A DNA stretch of 58,763 bases from Pseudomonas sp. RIT-PI-AD (GCF_025642785.1 NZ_JANZKU010000027.1:1-58763); one strand, 5' to 3'. Counted from the first letter of the stretch, positions 39,327 through 48,180 are shown. Notes: generated by a model not told the origin, from the sequence alone. Made by a program: numbers and translations.

Positions 39327-39959
39327 ATGAGCGGTCCCGAACGCATCACCCTGGCGATGACCGGCGCCTCCGGCGCCCAATACGGCCTGCGCCTGCTGGA
39401 TTGCCTGGTGCGCGAAGAGCGCGAGGTGCATTTCCTGATTTCCAAGGCCGCGCAACTGGTGATGGCCACCGAGACCGACGTGGTGCTGCCGGCCAAGCCC
39501 CAAGCGATGCAGGCCTTCCTCAGCGAATACACCGGCGCGTCGGCCGGGCAGATCCGCGTCTACGGCAAGGAGGACTGGATGGCCCCGGTGGCCTCCGGCT
39601 CCGGTGCGCCCTCGGCGATGGTGGTGGTGCCCTGTTCCACCGGCACCCTGTCGGCCATCGCCAGCGGCGCCTGCAACAACCTGATCGAGCGTGCCGCCGA
39701 CGTCGCGCTGAAGGAACGCCGCCAGTTGATCCTGGTGCCGCGGGAGGCCCCCTATTCGGTGATTCACCTGGAGAACATGCTCAAGCTGTCCCAGCACGGC
39801 GCGGTGATCGTGCCGGCCTCGCCGGGGTTCTATCACCAGCCGCAGACCATCGATGACCTGGTGGACTTCGTCGTCGCGCGCATCCTCAACCTGCTGGACA
39901 TCCCCCAGGACATGTTGCCGCGCTGGGGCGAGCACCATCGGGTCAGCGGCGATGAGTGA
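39327..39959 (+). CDS. ubiX: Flavin prenyltransferase UbiX
   Basis: 210 residues. The FMN-binding N-terminus is [64 protein letters not shown] and [17 protein letters not shown] are family signatures. It prenylates FMN with dimethylallyl phosphate to make the cofactor of UbiD, used in ubiquinone synthesis. GAGG lies a few bases before the ATG. The next gene starts inside its last codons. Confidence 0.96.
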   Translation: MSGPERITLAMTGASGAQYGLRLLDCLVREEREVHFLISKAAQLVMATETDVVLPAKPQAMQAFLSEYTGASAGQIRVYGKEDWMAPVASGSGAPSAMVVVPCSTGTLSAIASGACNNLIERAADVALKERRQLILVPREAPYSVIHLENMLKLSQHGAVIVPASPGFYHQPQTIDDLVDFVVARILNLLDIPQDMLPRWGEHHRVSGDE

Positions 39960-40269
39960 CGCGCTCCGGCCGGCGTGGCGATCCGCCCGCGGGCTGGCGC
40001 TGCTGATCGCCGTCCAGGGGCTGGGCGCCTGCGCCAGCGTTCGCATCCTGGACGCCGCCAAGCCCGGCGCGCCGCTGGTCTACGCCGGCACCCGGCTGGA
40101 CTGGTACGCGCTGCACGACGGCTGTTGCCCGCTGGAGCGCTTCGGCGCCGAAGCGCCTGCCCGCGCGGGGCTGGACCTGCCGGCCAGCGCCCTGCTGGAT
40201 ACCCTGCTGCTGCCTTTCTCGCTGGCGGCCTCGTTGGGCGTGGGGCTGGGCGTCAGCGGCGGCCGCTGA
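39952..40269 (+). CDS. YceK/YidQ-family lipoprotein
   Basis: 105 residues with a lipoprotein signal ([14 protein letters not shown], Cys near 27) and the YceK pattern: [13 protein letters not shown] and a hydrophobic C-terminus ([20 protein letters not shown]) resembling the LPLSLVADTLLLP motif of the family. Role unknown; likely an envelope lipoprotein. The ATG overlaps the ubiX stop, indicating the same operon as mpl-ubiX. Confidence 0.75.
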   Translation: MSDALRPAWRSARGLALLIAVQGLGACASVRILDAAKPGAPLVYAGTRLDWYALHDGCCPLERFGAEAPARAGLDLPASALLDTLLLPFSLAASLGVGLGVSGGR

Positions 40270-40292
40270 GCCGCTTCTCACCGGGCGGTCCG

Positions 40293-40769
40293 TCAGTCCG
40301 CCGTCTCCTGCGCCTGGCACACGTCCACCCATTGCGCCTCGACCAGCTCGGCCATGCGCTCGGGCGCGAGACGCACGGCGCTGTGGATGGCGCCGGCGGC
40401 CGGCACTACCTCGTCGAAGGCGCGCAGCGACACATCGCAGTACACCGCCAGCGGGGTGGCCAGGCCGAACGGGCAGACGCCGCCCACCGGGTGCCCGGTG
40501 AGGCGCTCCACGCTGGCCGCATCGAGCATCTTCGCCTTGCCGCCGAAGGCGTCCTTGATCTTGCGGTTGTCGATGCGCGCATCGCCGCGCGCCACCACCA
40601 GCAGGTTGCGCTCGCCGACGCGGAACGCCAGGGTCTTGGCGATGCGCCCCGGTTCCACGCCATGGGCCTCGGCGGCCAGGTTCACGGTGGCGGTGCTGGT
40701 GGAGAGTTCGATGATCTGGATGTCCGCGGCCTTCGCGGCGAAGAAGGCGCGGACGGATTCGAGGCTCAT
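40293..40769 (-). CDS. YbaK/EbsC-type aminoacyl-tRNA deacylase family protein
   Basis: 158 residues matching the YbaK/ProX fold: LAAEAHGVEPGRIAKTLAFRVGERNLLVVARGDARIDNRK, then the HPVGGVCPFGLATPLAVYCDVSL signature near residues 93-115. Members remove wrongly attached amino acids from tRNA in trans; the exact substrate here is uncertain. It stands alone on the minus strand with about 240 bases of empty DNA upstream. Confidence 0.85.
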   Translation of the reverse strand: MSLESVRAFFAAKAADIQIIELSTSTATVNLAAEAHGVEPGRIAKTLAFRVGERNLLVVARGDARIDNRKIKDAFGGKAKMLDAASVERLTGHPVGGVCPFGLATPLAVYCDVSLRAFDEVVPAAGAIHSAVRLAPERMAELVEAQWVDVCQAQETAD

Positions 40770-41008
40770 GGTCGGTCTCCCGGCAAAAGCCCCATCCTTG
40801 TTGCCCGGCCGGCGATCGTCAAGCGCAAGGTCGACTCGCTTGCCCGGGGCCCATGCCAGGCCCGTTCTCCGTATCAGATGCCGCCAGCGCGACCCGAAGG
40901 CGTGTGGCGGGTTACCGAGCGCGCATCACCGAATGACGCCGCTGCGTTCGCCGGGATGACGCGGACTTCCCCGCGCACCAGGGCGAGACGGCGATGGTGC
41001 AAGGCGCG

Positions 41009-41650
41009 CTAGCGGCCCAGCTTGCGCAGTTCGTCGGACTCCACCACGCGCACGCCGCTGCCTTCTTCCAGGGCCAGGCGCCACAGCGCCCGTGCCAGCA
41101 CCGTGACTTCGATGCCCTGGTACTTGCCCGGCAAGAGTTTGCTCAGCGGCGCGGCCAGGCGTTCGCCGAGGCGGGCTTCGTCGCGCGGGCCGAGCAGCAG
41201 GGAAGGGCGCGCCAGGGTCAGTTGCGGCCAGCCCTGCTCGCGCAGGGAGGCTTCCAGCTCACCCTTGACCCGGCTGTAGAACACCGAGGACTGCGGGTCG
41301 GCGCCCACCGCGCTGAGCACCAGGCAATGCCGCGCGCCCAGCGCGCGGGCGCGGCCGGCGAAGGCGAGGACCAGGTCGTGGTCCACCGCGCGGAAAGCCG
41401 CTTCCGAGCCCGCCTGCTTGATCGTCGTGCCCAGGCAGCAGAACGCGGTGTCCACCGGGCCGGTGAGGTGTGGCAGCAGCGCCGCCAGCTCGCCTACCGG
41501 GTTCTCCAGGTGCGGGTGCTCGGCGAGGGGCCGCCGGGTGGGCGCCAGCACCCGTTTCACGGTGGGCTCGTCGAGCAAGCGGTCGAGCAGGTGTTCTCCG
41601 GTCAGGCCGGTGGCGCCGGCGAGCAGGACATGCTGGGGCGTCAGGTGCAT
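41009..41650 (-). CDS. NAD(P)H-binding SDR-like oxidoreductase
   Basis: 213 residues. The Rossmann motif [18 protein letters not shown] is at residues 9-26. [48 protein letters not shown] is typical of the atypical SDR group that includes HTATIP2/TIP30. [10 protein letters not shown] segment supplies the Tyr-xxx-Lys pair. The substrate is unknown. It lies 25 bases downstream of the MORN/caspase-like gene on the same strand, so they may be co-transcribed. Confidence 0.85.
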   Translation of the reverse strand: MHLTPQHVLLAGATGLTGEHLLDRLLDEPTVKRVLAPTRRPLAEHPHLENPVGELAALLPHLTGPVDTAFCCLGTTIKQAGSEAAFRAVDHDLVLAFAGRARALGARHCLVLSAVGADPQSSVFYSRVKGELEASLREQGWPQLTLARPSLLLGPRDEARLGERLAAPLSKLLPGKYQGIEVTVLARALWRLALEEGSGVRVVESDELRKLGR

Positions 41651-41674
41651 GGTGAATTCTCCGCCGGGCTCGGC

Positions 41675-43405
41675 TCAGGGTGTCTTGGGTTTTTGGACCG
41701 CGCGGCCGTCCGCTTGTGCGGCCAAGGCCTGTTTCGCCTGCTGCTCGCGCAGGGCGCGCCAGTGGCGGAGCACCGCCGGCGGTGCCCAGATCTGCGGCTC
41801 GGAAGGTTCGAAGCCCTGGGTCTTTTCCCGCTCGGCAACGGTCGCCTTGGCCAGGGCGAAGGCCTGTTCCAGGTCGTCGGTCTGGTTCAGCGCCTCGCCG
41901 AACAGCGCCCGGCCGAAATAGGTGAAGTCGTTCTCGTCGGAGCAGCCGAAGGACACCCGGTCGGCGCGGGACGCTGTGATCACCAGAGTCTTGTCGTCCT
42001 TGAGCGCGGGGATGAAACCGCCGGAATAGCAGGCCGAGATCACCACCACCTTGTGCCGGTCCTTCAGCGGCGCCAGGACCTGCGCCAGTTGCCAGGCGGG
42101 GAGGTCGCCGAGGGTCAGGCCGGGCTGGCGCAGGCTCAGTTCGTGCTGCGCCGAGCCGTGGCTGGTGAAATACAGGAACACCAGGTCTTCCGGGCCGCTG
42201 CGTTCGGCCAGGGCGCGCGCCGCGCGGGTCAGGCTCTCGCGGGTGGCCATCGGCCGGTCGGCCAGGTGATCGCGCTGGTTGACCAGGGTGATCCGCCCGC
42301 GCGCGCCGAAGCGCTCGCCGAGCAGCGTGGAGACGTAGTCGGCCTCGCGCATGAACACGCTTTGCTCGCCGTCGCCGCCCAGGCTCAGGGCGTAGAGGTC
42401 GATGGCCGGCGTCGACGCGGGCAGCGCGGCGATGGCCTGGTCGAGCAGCCGGCCCTGTTCCAGCAGGCCGACTTCCAGCGGGTCCGGCACTGCCTGGCCA
42501 TTTCCGTCGCGCAGGCGTTTGCCGCGTTGCCAGAAGCCCTCCTGCAAGCTGCCGTCGGCCAGGCGCAAGCGGCCCTCGCCGGCGTAGCGGCCGCTCTTGA
42601 ACTGGCCTTCGTAGAGGCTGCCATCGGCCCGTTGCAGGCGACCCTTGCCGTGGAAAAGGTTGTGGCGGAACTCGCCCCGGTAGGTGCTGCCGTCGCTGCC
42701 GCGGTAGTCGCCCTCGCCGCGCAGGCCGCCCTGCACGAAGCGGCCGTTCCAGACATTGCCCTCGGCATCCTCGTAGCGACCCTTGCCATGGAACTGGTCG
42801 TCCTTGAATTCGCCGCTGTAGCGTTCGCCCTCGCGGCCCAGGTAACTGCCTTCGCCGTTCAGCTTGCCCTTGCTGAAATGCCCGCTGCTCTGATTGCCCT
42901 CGGCGTCCACCCGGACACCTTCGCCCGCCGGTTCGCCATGGGCGAAGCGGCCCTGGAAGCTGGCGCCGTCCGGGGTTTCCAGGCGGCCGAGGCCGTGGTA
43001 GCGATCCTCCTTGAACTGGCCGCGATAACGCTCGCCGGAGGGCAGGGAGAGCTCGCCCTCGCCGGACAGGCGCGCGCGCTCGAAGTGGCCCTCGTAGGTG
43101 GTGCCGTCGGCATAGCGCAGCGTGCCCTGGCCTTCGAACAGGCCGAGATGGAAGTCGCCGACGTAGCGTTCGCCGCCGGGGCCGCGCCATTCGCCGGGGC
43201 CTTCCAGCAGGCCATCCTTGAACAGCCCGCGATACCAGCCGCCATTCGGGTAGTCGAGGCGGCCCTCGCCCTGCAACAGCCCCGCGACCACTTCACCGCG
43301 GTAGTGCGCGCCATCCGGCAGGCGGGCATCCGGCGGCGTCAGCGGTTCGCTGTCGCCGCAGGCACCGAGCAGCAGGGCGAAGGAGATAGGCAGCAAGAGG
43401 CGCAT
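41675..43405 (-). CDS. MORN-repeat lipoprotein with caspase-like (C13-type) peptidase domain
   Basis: 576 residues. A lipobox (LLLGAC, Cys16) is followed by about twelve tandem MORN repeats (33-295; pattern YxGxFxxGxxxGxG) and a C-terminal caspase-like domain with catalytic His416 (YFTSHGSA) and Cys459 (VISACYSGG). It would sit on the membrane facing the periplasm. MORN arrays often bind lipids or proteins, and clan CD peptidases usually need activation by cleavage or binding. The start is the ATG before RLLLPISF; another ATG lies nine bases upstream. A similar gene occurs at this place in PAO1, described as a C13-family peptidase. Its target is unknown. Confidence 0.88.
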   Translation of the reverse strand: MRLLLPISFALLLGACGDSEPLTPPDARLPDGAHYRGEVVAGLLQGEGRLDYPNGGWYRGLFKDGLLEGPGEWRGPGGERYVGDFHLGLFEGQGTLRYADGTTYEGHFERARLSGEGELSLPSGERYRGQFKEDRYHGLGRLETPDGASFQGRFAHGEPAGEGVRVDAEGNQSSGHFSKGKLNGEGSYLGREGERYSGEFKDDQFHGKGRYEDAEGNVWNGRFVQGGLRGEGDYRGSDGSTYRGEFRHNLFHGKGRLQRADGSLYEGQFKSGRYAGEGRLRLADGSLQEGFWQRGKRLRDGNGQAVPDPLEVGLLEQGRLLDQAIAALPASTPAIDLYALSLGGDGEQSVFMREADYVSTLLGERFGARGRITLVNQRDHLADRPMATRESLTRAARALAERSGPEDLVFLYFTSHGSAQHELSLRQPGLTLGDLPAWQLAQVLAPLKDRHKVVVISACYSGGFIPALKDDKTLVITASRADRVSFGCSDENDFTYFGRALFGEALNQTDDLEQAFALAKATVAEREKTQGFEPSEPQIWAPPAVLRHWRALREQQAKQALAAQADGRAVQKPKTP

Positions 43406-43522
43406 GGGAGACATCCGGGTCGGTGCGATCGCGCCAGTAAAGCGCAGCCGACCGGCAGGGCGCAAACCGGACGCGGCGCGGCGGGGCCCGGAGACCCGCG
43501 CCCGCCCCTCGCCCGCCCAGCC

Positions 43523-43978
43523 TCAGACGAAGCAGAGGCTCAGGGTCTCGGCGACGTAGGCGGGTTTTTCCTGGCCTTCGATTTCCAGGGTCGCGCGCGC
43601 CTTGAGCAGCCATTGCCCGGGCTTCTTCTCGAAGACCTCGAGCAACTCCAGGCCCAGGCGGACACGCGAGCCCACCGCCACCGGCTGGATGAACCGCACG
43701 CTGTCCAGCCCATAGTTGACCGCCATCTTCAGGCCCTCGGGCACCGGCAGCAGGCCTTTGCTGAGCGCGGGAATCAGCGACAGCGAGAGGAAGCCATGGG
43801 CGATGGTGCCGCCGAACGGGGTCTGCCGGGCTTTCTCCGCGTCGACATGGATGAATTGGTGATCGCCGGTGCATTCGGCGAACCGGTCGACGCGCGATTG
43901 CTCGAGGGTCAGCCACTCGGAATGGCCGAGCTCCTTGCCGACATAGTCCTGCAGCGCTGCAACGGGTACGGATGGCAT
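43523..43978 (-). CDS. MaoC-family (R)-hydratase
   Basis: 151 residues with the hot-dog fold signature of R-specific enoyl hydratases: FAECTGDHQFIHVDAEKARQTPFGGTIAHGFLSLSL, containing the catalytic Asp and His. Likely hydrates a crotonyl- or enoyl-CoA-type substrate, linking fatty acid oxidation to other pathways. GGAGGAG precedes the ATG. Transcribed away from the LrgA-like gene. Confidence 0.9.
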   Translation of the reverse strand: MPSVPVAALQDYVGKELGHSEWLTLEQSRVDRFAECTGDHQFIHVDAEKARQTPFGGTIAHGFLSLSLIPALSKGLLPVPEGLKMAVNYGLDSVRFIQPVAVGSRVRLGLELLEVFEKKPGQWLLKARATLEIEGQEKPAYVAETLSLCFV

Positions 43979-44162
43979 AACTCCTCCTGGGGACGCGATG
44001 TTGTGCTTGTTGGAAACGCCCGGGGCGTCGCCGGCGCCGCGTCGGGCGGGGCCTGGCGGACTCAGGGCATCATGCGCCGCGCCGCGGGGTCAAGCGCCCC
44101 GCGCCCTGCGAATGGCGCGTCATAGCCGGGGCGGTGCTGGGATCGCGGAGGCCGCGCGTGCC

Positions 44163-44168
44163 TATAAT
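44163..44168 (+). promoter_or_regulatory. -10 element upstream of the CidA/LrgA gene
   Basis: TATAAT 27 bases before the ATG at 44196. No good -35 hexamer is seen, so an activator may be needed. Confidence 0.45.
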
Positions 44169-44195
44169 GGCGCCTCGTTCCGTCGGAGGATTCCC

Positions 44196-44558
44196 ATGCT
44201 GCTACGTGGCCTGACCTGGCTGGTGCTGTTCCAGTTGCTCGGCACCGGCGTCAACGTCCTGGTTCTGCCGATGCTGCCGGGCCCCATCATCGGCTTGTTG
44301 CTGCTGTTCGGTTTCCTGGCCCTGCGCGGCGAGGTCGGCGCCCCCCTGAGCCTGGCGTCGAGCGACCTGCTGCGCTACCTGCCGTTGCTGCTGGTGCCGC
44401 CGGCGGTGGGCGTGATGGCCTACGCCACGGAAATCTGGGCGGACTTCTGGGCACTGGTGGGCGCGCTGGTGCTGTCCCTGTTGCTGGCGTTCTTCTTCTC
44501 CGGCGTGCTGATGCAGAAGCTCATCGAGCGCCAACTGCGCCGCCGGGGGGCGCCATGA
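44196..44558 (+). CDS. CidA/LrgA-family membrane protein
   Basis: 120 residues with four membrane helices. The family core is LGTGVNVLVLPMLPGPIIGLLLLFGFLAL followed by LRYLPLLLVPPAVGVMAY. These small holin-like proteins work with an LrgB partner; in some bacteria they affect autolysis, in others they export pyruvate or related acids. CGGAGGA precedes the ATG. The stop overlaps the start of the LrgB-type gene. Confidence 0.92.
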   Translation: MLLRGLTWLVLFQLLGTGVNVLVLPMLPGPIIGLLLLFGFLALRGEVGAPLSLASSDLLRYLPLLLVPPAVGVMAYATEIWADFWALVGALVLSLLLAFFFSGVLMQKLIERQLRRRGAP

Positions 44559-45271
44559 CGCTGCCCTGGAGCGCCGCCTGGCAGGCGGTCACCCACCATC
44601 CGCTGTTCGGCTTCGCCATCACCCTGGGCGCCTATCAACTGGCCCTGGCGGCTTACGAGAAGACCCGTTGGATGTTCCTCCAGCCGGTGTTGGTCTCGAT
44701 GCTGCTGGTGATCGGCGTGCTGCTGGCCTGTGGAATCCACTACGACGAGTACCGCCAGAGCACCACGCTGCTCAGCCTGTTCCTCGGCCCCGCCACCGTG
44801 GCGCTGGCGGTGCCGCTCTACCTGAACCTGAAGCGCATCCGCCAGTTGTTCTGGCCGGTGCTGCTCACCCTGGTGTTCGGCGGGTTGATGGCGACGCTCT
44901 CGGTGGTGGCGCTGGGCTGGCTGTTCGGCGCCGAGCGCATGATGCTGATGACCCTGCTGCCGAAGTCGGTGACCTCGCCGATCGCCATGCTGGTGGCGGA
45001 GCAGATCGGCGGCGTGGCGCCCCTGGCGGCGGTGTTCGTGCTGATCACCGGGGTGCTCGGCGCCATTCTCGGCCCGGAATGCCTGCGCCGTGCCGGCGTC
45101 ACCCATCCGGCCGCCCAGGGCTTGGCCCTGGGCCTGAGCGCCCACGCCGTGGGTACCGCCCGGGCGTTGCAGGAGAACGAGGAATGCGGCGCGTTCGCCG
45201 CCCTGGCGATGAGCCTGATGGGCGTGGCCACCGCGGTGCTGCTGCCGCTGGCGGTCGCGATGATCGCCTGA
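44555..45271 (+). CDS. LrgB-family membrane protein
   Basis: 238 residues with about six to seven membrane helices. The LrgB signature LLPKSVTSPIAMLVAEQIGG is present, as are GPATVALAVPLY and GLSAHAVGTARALQENEECGAFAALAMSL. It forms a pair with the preceding protein, coupled by an ATGA overlap. Expected in the inner membrane; the transported solute here is unknown. Confidence 0.94.
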   Translation: MTLPWSAAWQAVTHHPLFGFAITLGAYQLALAAYEKTRWMFLQPVLVSMLLVIGVLLACGIHYDEYRQSTTLLSLFLGPATVALAVPLYLNLKRIRQLFWPVLLTLVFGGLMATLSVVALGWLFGAERMMLMTLLPKSVTSPIAMLVAEQIGGVAPLAAVFVLITGVLGAILGPECLRRAGVTHPAAQGLALGLSAHAVGTARALQENEECGAFAALAMSLMGVATAVLLPLAVAMIA

Positions 45272-45299
45272 CCGGCCTCCACCAGGCTTGGGAGAAACC

Positions 45300-45890
45300 A
45301 TGAACCTGCCGCTGTTTCCCTTGAATACCGTGCTGTTCCCCGGTTGCGTGCTCGATCTGCAGATCTTCGAGGCGCGTTACCTGGACATGCTCAGCCGTTG
45401 CCTGCGCCAGGGCCATGGCTTCGGCGTGGTCACCCTGCTCGAAGGCCACGAGGTCGGCGAGGCGCCGAGCCGTTTCAGCGGCCTGGGCTGCGAGGCGCTG
45501 ATCCGCGACTGGCAGCAACGGCCCAATGGCCTGCTGGGCCTGCGCGTCCAGGGTGGCCGGCGGTTGCGCATCGCACGCACCGAGGTGCAGCGCGATCAGT
45601 CGATCCTCGCCGAGGTGGAGTGGCTGCCGGAATGCCCCGACAGCCCGGTGGGGAGCGCCGACGCCGATCTGCTCGCGCTGCTCGGCGCCCTGGCGGAACA
45701 CCCGATGGTCGCCGCGCTGGACATGGGCGGGCAGGTGGACACCCAGGCCGCCCTGGCCCATCGGCTGGCCTACCTGCTGCCGTTCGAGCCCGAGCAGAAA
45801 CTCGAACTGCTCGGCCTCGACGCACCCGAGGTGGCCCTGGCGCGAGTCCAGAGCCTGCTGGAGCGCTTGCAGGGCGACAGCCTGGGCTGA
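45300..45890 (+). CDS. LON peptidase substrate-binding-domain protein
   Basis: 196 residues consisting of a Lon N-terminal (LON-SB) domain alone: MNLPLFPLNTVLFPGCVLDLQIFEARYLDML, then FGVVTLLEGHEVG and VEWLPE. There is no ATPase or protease domain. Such stand-alone proteins are common in Pseudomonas and their role is unknown. GGGAG precedes the ATG. It starts 29 bases after the LrgB-type gene and may belong to the same transcript. Confidence 0.88.
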   Translation: MNLPLFPLNTVLFPGCVLDLQIFEARYLDMLSRCLRQGHGFGVVTLLEGHEVGEAPSRFSGLGCEALIRDWQQRPNGLLGLRVQGGRRLRIARTEVQRDQSILAEVEWLPECPDSPVGSADADLLALLGALAEHPMVAALDMGGQVDTQAALAHRLAYLLPFEPEQKLELLGLDAPEVALARVQSLLERLQGDSLG

Positions 45891-45987
45891 GCTCTTCCCG
45901 GGTGCCAGCGTGGGATCGAGCCATGACGATCCACGTCCCCCTGTGGGCGTTCCTGCCGTGCGGGTTCTCTCGCTCCGTGAGGGCGTT

Positions 45988-46099
45988 GGTGGATAAGCGG
46001 CGCGTTATCCACCCTACGGGTGTGGTGGTGCGCGGGGGCGGTTCGGGGTCAGCGATGTGCCTCCAACGTAGGGCGGATAAACGCTTGGCGTTATCCGCC
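45988..46099. repeat. Pair of inverted REP-like hairpins (REPIN-type)
   Basis: GGTGGATAA...TTATCCACC (45988-46013) followed by CCTACG faces CGTAGG plus GGCGGATAA...TTATCCGCC (46072-46099). Each is a 9-bp hairpin, and the two are mirror images joined by about 50 bases. This is the familiar Pseudomonas extragenic palindrome type with GGATAACGC-like arms. It fills the 260-base gap between two convergent genes. Confidence 0.75.
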
Positions 46100-46150
46100 G
46101 GCTTTGCCGGAAGTGGGGTGGGTAGGCCGCGCGTTTTCCAGCCTGTGTCC

Positions 46151-47467
46151 TCAGTGGTCGTAGCGTTCGATCGCCAGGGGAAGTGCCCAGGTGGCGTGCA
46201 GGGCGAGCAGGGCCAGGCAGGCCGGAAGGATCAGCCACCAGAGCCGCGTGCCCAGCGCCGGCAAGGGCTCGCGGGCCTGGGAAAGGGCCAGGCTGGTGGC
46301 GCAGAAGCTGCCGGCCAGCAGGGCGCCGGCGAGGATGTCGGTCGGCCAGTGCACGCCCAGGTAGACCCGCGACAAGGCGATCGCCAGCGCCGGCAGGCTG
46401 GCCAGCAGCAGCCAGGCCAGGCGCATGCGTGCCGGCTGGCCGCGTCCGGCGAGCACGCCGAGGGTGAGGAACAATGCGAAGGCGGCCGAACTGTGCCCGC
46501 TGGGCAGGCTGAAGGTGGTCAGGGGTTCGCTGAGCACGTCCGGGCGCGCGCGGGCGAACAGGTGCTTGAGTACGCCGTTGGCCAGTGCCGTACCGAGCAG
46601 GGTGCCGGCGGCGAAGAACAGGGCGCGAATGCACCGGGCGAACAGCAGGATCGCGCAGAGCAGGCAGCCGGCCAGCAGTTGCACGCGGAAGTCGCCGGCG
46701 CGGGTGATCAACACCATGAGACTGTCCAGGCTGGATTGGCGATGCTCCTGGATCAGGGTCATCAGGCCCTGGTCGAGGCTTTCCAAATAGGGCCAGCCGA
46801 ACAGCAGGGCGGCCAACGCCGCCAGGCACAGGCCGGCGGCCATCGGCGTGGTGGAGCGCATGCCGCGCAGGCTGCCGTGGACGATCAGCCCGAGGGTCAC
46901 CGCCAGCACCGCGGCGACCGCGCCCGCAGCGCCCCAGAAACCTTCCGGCAACGGCAGGCGCAGGGCGGCGCCGGTGGCCCAGCCAGGCAGGATATAGGCC
47001 AGCGCCCAGCCGGCGGAGGCCAGCAGGCTGACGATCACGAAGCGCGGGAAGGGCATGTCGAACATGCCCGCGACCATCGGCAGCATCGGCCGCAGCGGGC
47101 CGATGAAGCGGCCCACCAGCAGGCTGGCCACGCCGTAGCGGCGGAAGTAGGCCTCGGCCCCGCCCAGCCACTCCGGGTGGTCGCGCAGCAACGGCAGGCG
47201 GCGGATGTTCTGGTGGAAGCGCCGGCCGACCGCATAGGACAGCAGGTCGCCGCTGAGCCCGCCGAAATAGGCCAGCAGCAGGGTCTCCCACAGGCCCATG
47301 GCGCCGCCGCCGGCGAGTACCGAGACGGCGAACAACAGCACGGTGCCGGGCACCACCAGGCCGGCGATGGCCAGGCATTCGGTGCAGGCGATCAGCAGGA
47401 TGGCCACGCCCAGCCATTGCGGATGCCCGCCCAGCCAGGCGGTGATGCTGTCGAACCAGTGGGTCAT
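46151..47467 (-). CDS. Fusion of a DedA-family domain with a PAP2 phosphatase
   Basis: 438 residues. The first 190 form a DedA/VTT domain (CTECLAIAGLVVPGTVLLF, GDLLSYAVGRRF, GRFIGPLRPMLPMVAGMFDMPFPRF). The rest (about 225-425) is a type 2 phosphatidic acid phosphatase with all three motifs: KHLFARARP, LPSGHSS and SRVYLGVHWPTD. DedA proteins flip undecaprenyl phosphate, and PAP2 enzymes dephosphorylate undecaprenyl pyrophosphate or lipid phosphates, so the fusion could do both steps of lipid carrier recycling. AGGAG precedes the ATG. Its start overlaps the end of the glycosylase gene. Confidence 0.92.
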   Translation of the reverse strand: MTHWFDSITAWLGGHPQWLGVAILLIACTECLAIAGLVVPGTVLLFAVSVLAGGGAMGLWETLLLAYFGGLSGDLLSYAVGRRFHQNIRRLPLLRDHPEWLGGAEAYFRRYGVASLLVGRFIGPLRPMLPMVAGMFDMPFPRFVIVSLLASAGWALAYILPGWATGAALRLPLPEGFWGAAGAVAAVLAVTLGLIVHGSLRGMRSTTPMAAGLCLAALAALLFGWPYLESLDQGLMTLIQEHRQSSLDSLMVLITRAGDFRVQLLAGCLLCAILLFARCIRALFFAAGTLLGTALANGVLKHLFARARPDVLSEPLTTFSLPSGHSSAAFALFLTLGVLAGRGQPARMRLAWLLLASLPALAIALSRVYLGVHWPTDILAGALLAGSFCATSLALSQAREPLPALGTRLWWLILPACLALLALHATWALPLAIERYDH

Positions 47468-48180
47468 GGGTGGGGCTCCTGGGCATCGATCCATCGATAA
47501 TCTCGTCCTTCGACCTGCCCGCGGCGCAAAGGGTTGCGTGTGCAGTGGCGCGCCCCCTCGACATCGACGAAGCGGTAGGCCAGGTGTTCGTCGCGGCCGC
47601 GGGGGATTCCCAGGCGGGTGGTCTGGACGATGCGTGCCGGGCGCAGGCCGACGTCATCGACGAAGAAGCGCTGCGGGTCGAAGCGCTGGGCGTTCCACTC
47701 CGGCACCTTCAGCCCCAGCGCCTTGCACAGCAGCGTCTGCCCGGCGCACAGCCGCTCGGGCGCGCGCGCGTGGCCCGCCGGCGTGGGGTTGTTGCGCTGC
47801 ATCCGTTCCAGGCTGTCAGCGCCGGAGACGGCGTCCAGCCAGGGCAGGGCGGATTTGATCAGCACCGCGTTGCCGGCGCCGCCGACGCTGATGTTCAGGC
47901 TGTCGCCGCCGCGGGCGTAGTACATATAGATGTGCCCCGCGGCCATGAACATCGCCCGCCGCGAAGGCGTTTCGCCCAGGGAGGAATGGCTGCCCTTTTC
48001 CTCCAGGTAATAGGCCTCGGTCTCGATGATCCGTGCTGCCAGCCAGAGACCCGCGACCCGGTGCCGCAATACCTTGCCCAGCAGCTCGCGGGCGACCCCT
48101 TGGGCGTCGCGGTCGAAGAAGGCGTCGTCCAGCGGTCGGGCGCCGGGCCAGGGCAGGGAAGAAAGCGAATCCTGGGGCAT
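47464..48180 (-). CDS. DNA-3-methyladenine glycosylase (AAG/Mpg family)
   Basis: 238 residues of the eukaryote-type AAG fold: VARELLGKVLRHRVAGLWLAARIIETEAYY, with the catalytic Glu in ETEAYY, SLGETPSRRAMFMAAGHIYMYYARGGDSLNI, and GPARLCAG-like ARAPERLCAGQTLLCKALGL. It removes alkylated purines from DNA to start base excision repair. The ATG at 48180 gives the usual N-terminus; a GTG at 48192 is an alternative. It is coupled to the downstream fusion gene by a four-base overlap. Confidence 0.9.
   Translation of the reverse strand: MPQDSLSSLPWPGARPLDDAFFDRDAQGVARELLGKVLRHRVAGLWLAARIIETEAYYLEEKGSHSSLGETPSRRAMFMAAGHIYMYYARGGDSLNISVGGAGNAVLIKSALPWLDAVSGADSLERMQRNNPTPAGHARAPERLCAGQTLLCKALGLKVPEWNAQRFDPQRFFVDDVGLRPARIVQTTRLGIPRGRDEHLAYRFVDVEGARHCTRNPLRRGQVEGRDYRWIDAQEPHP

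Noticed and set aside
40770-41008. A possible gene or RNA upstream of the YbaK-like gene
   Set aside because: No frame with good start signals, hairpin with T-run or known motif is visible in these 239 bases.
41675-43310. Tandem repeats that might suggest a CRISPR or DNA repeat array
   Set aside because: The periodicity comes from MORN repeats in the protein; the DNA units vary and there are no constant repeats with spacers. No CRISPR array is seen in the window.
40994-44125. A plus-strand open frame of over 1000 codons opposite the oxidoreductase, MORN and MaoC genes
   Set aside because: It runs across three real minus-strand genes and their gaps, and has no recognisable domain. Composition is that of a codon shadow.
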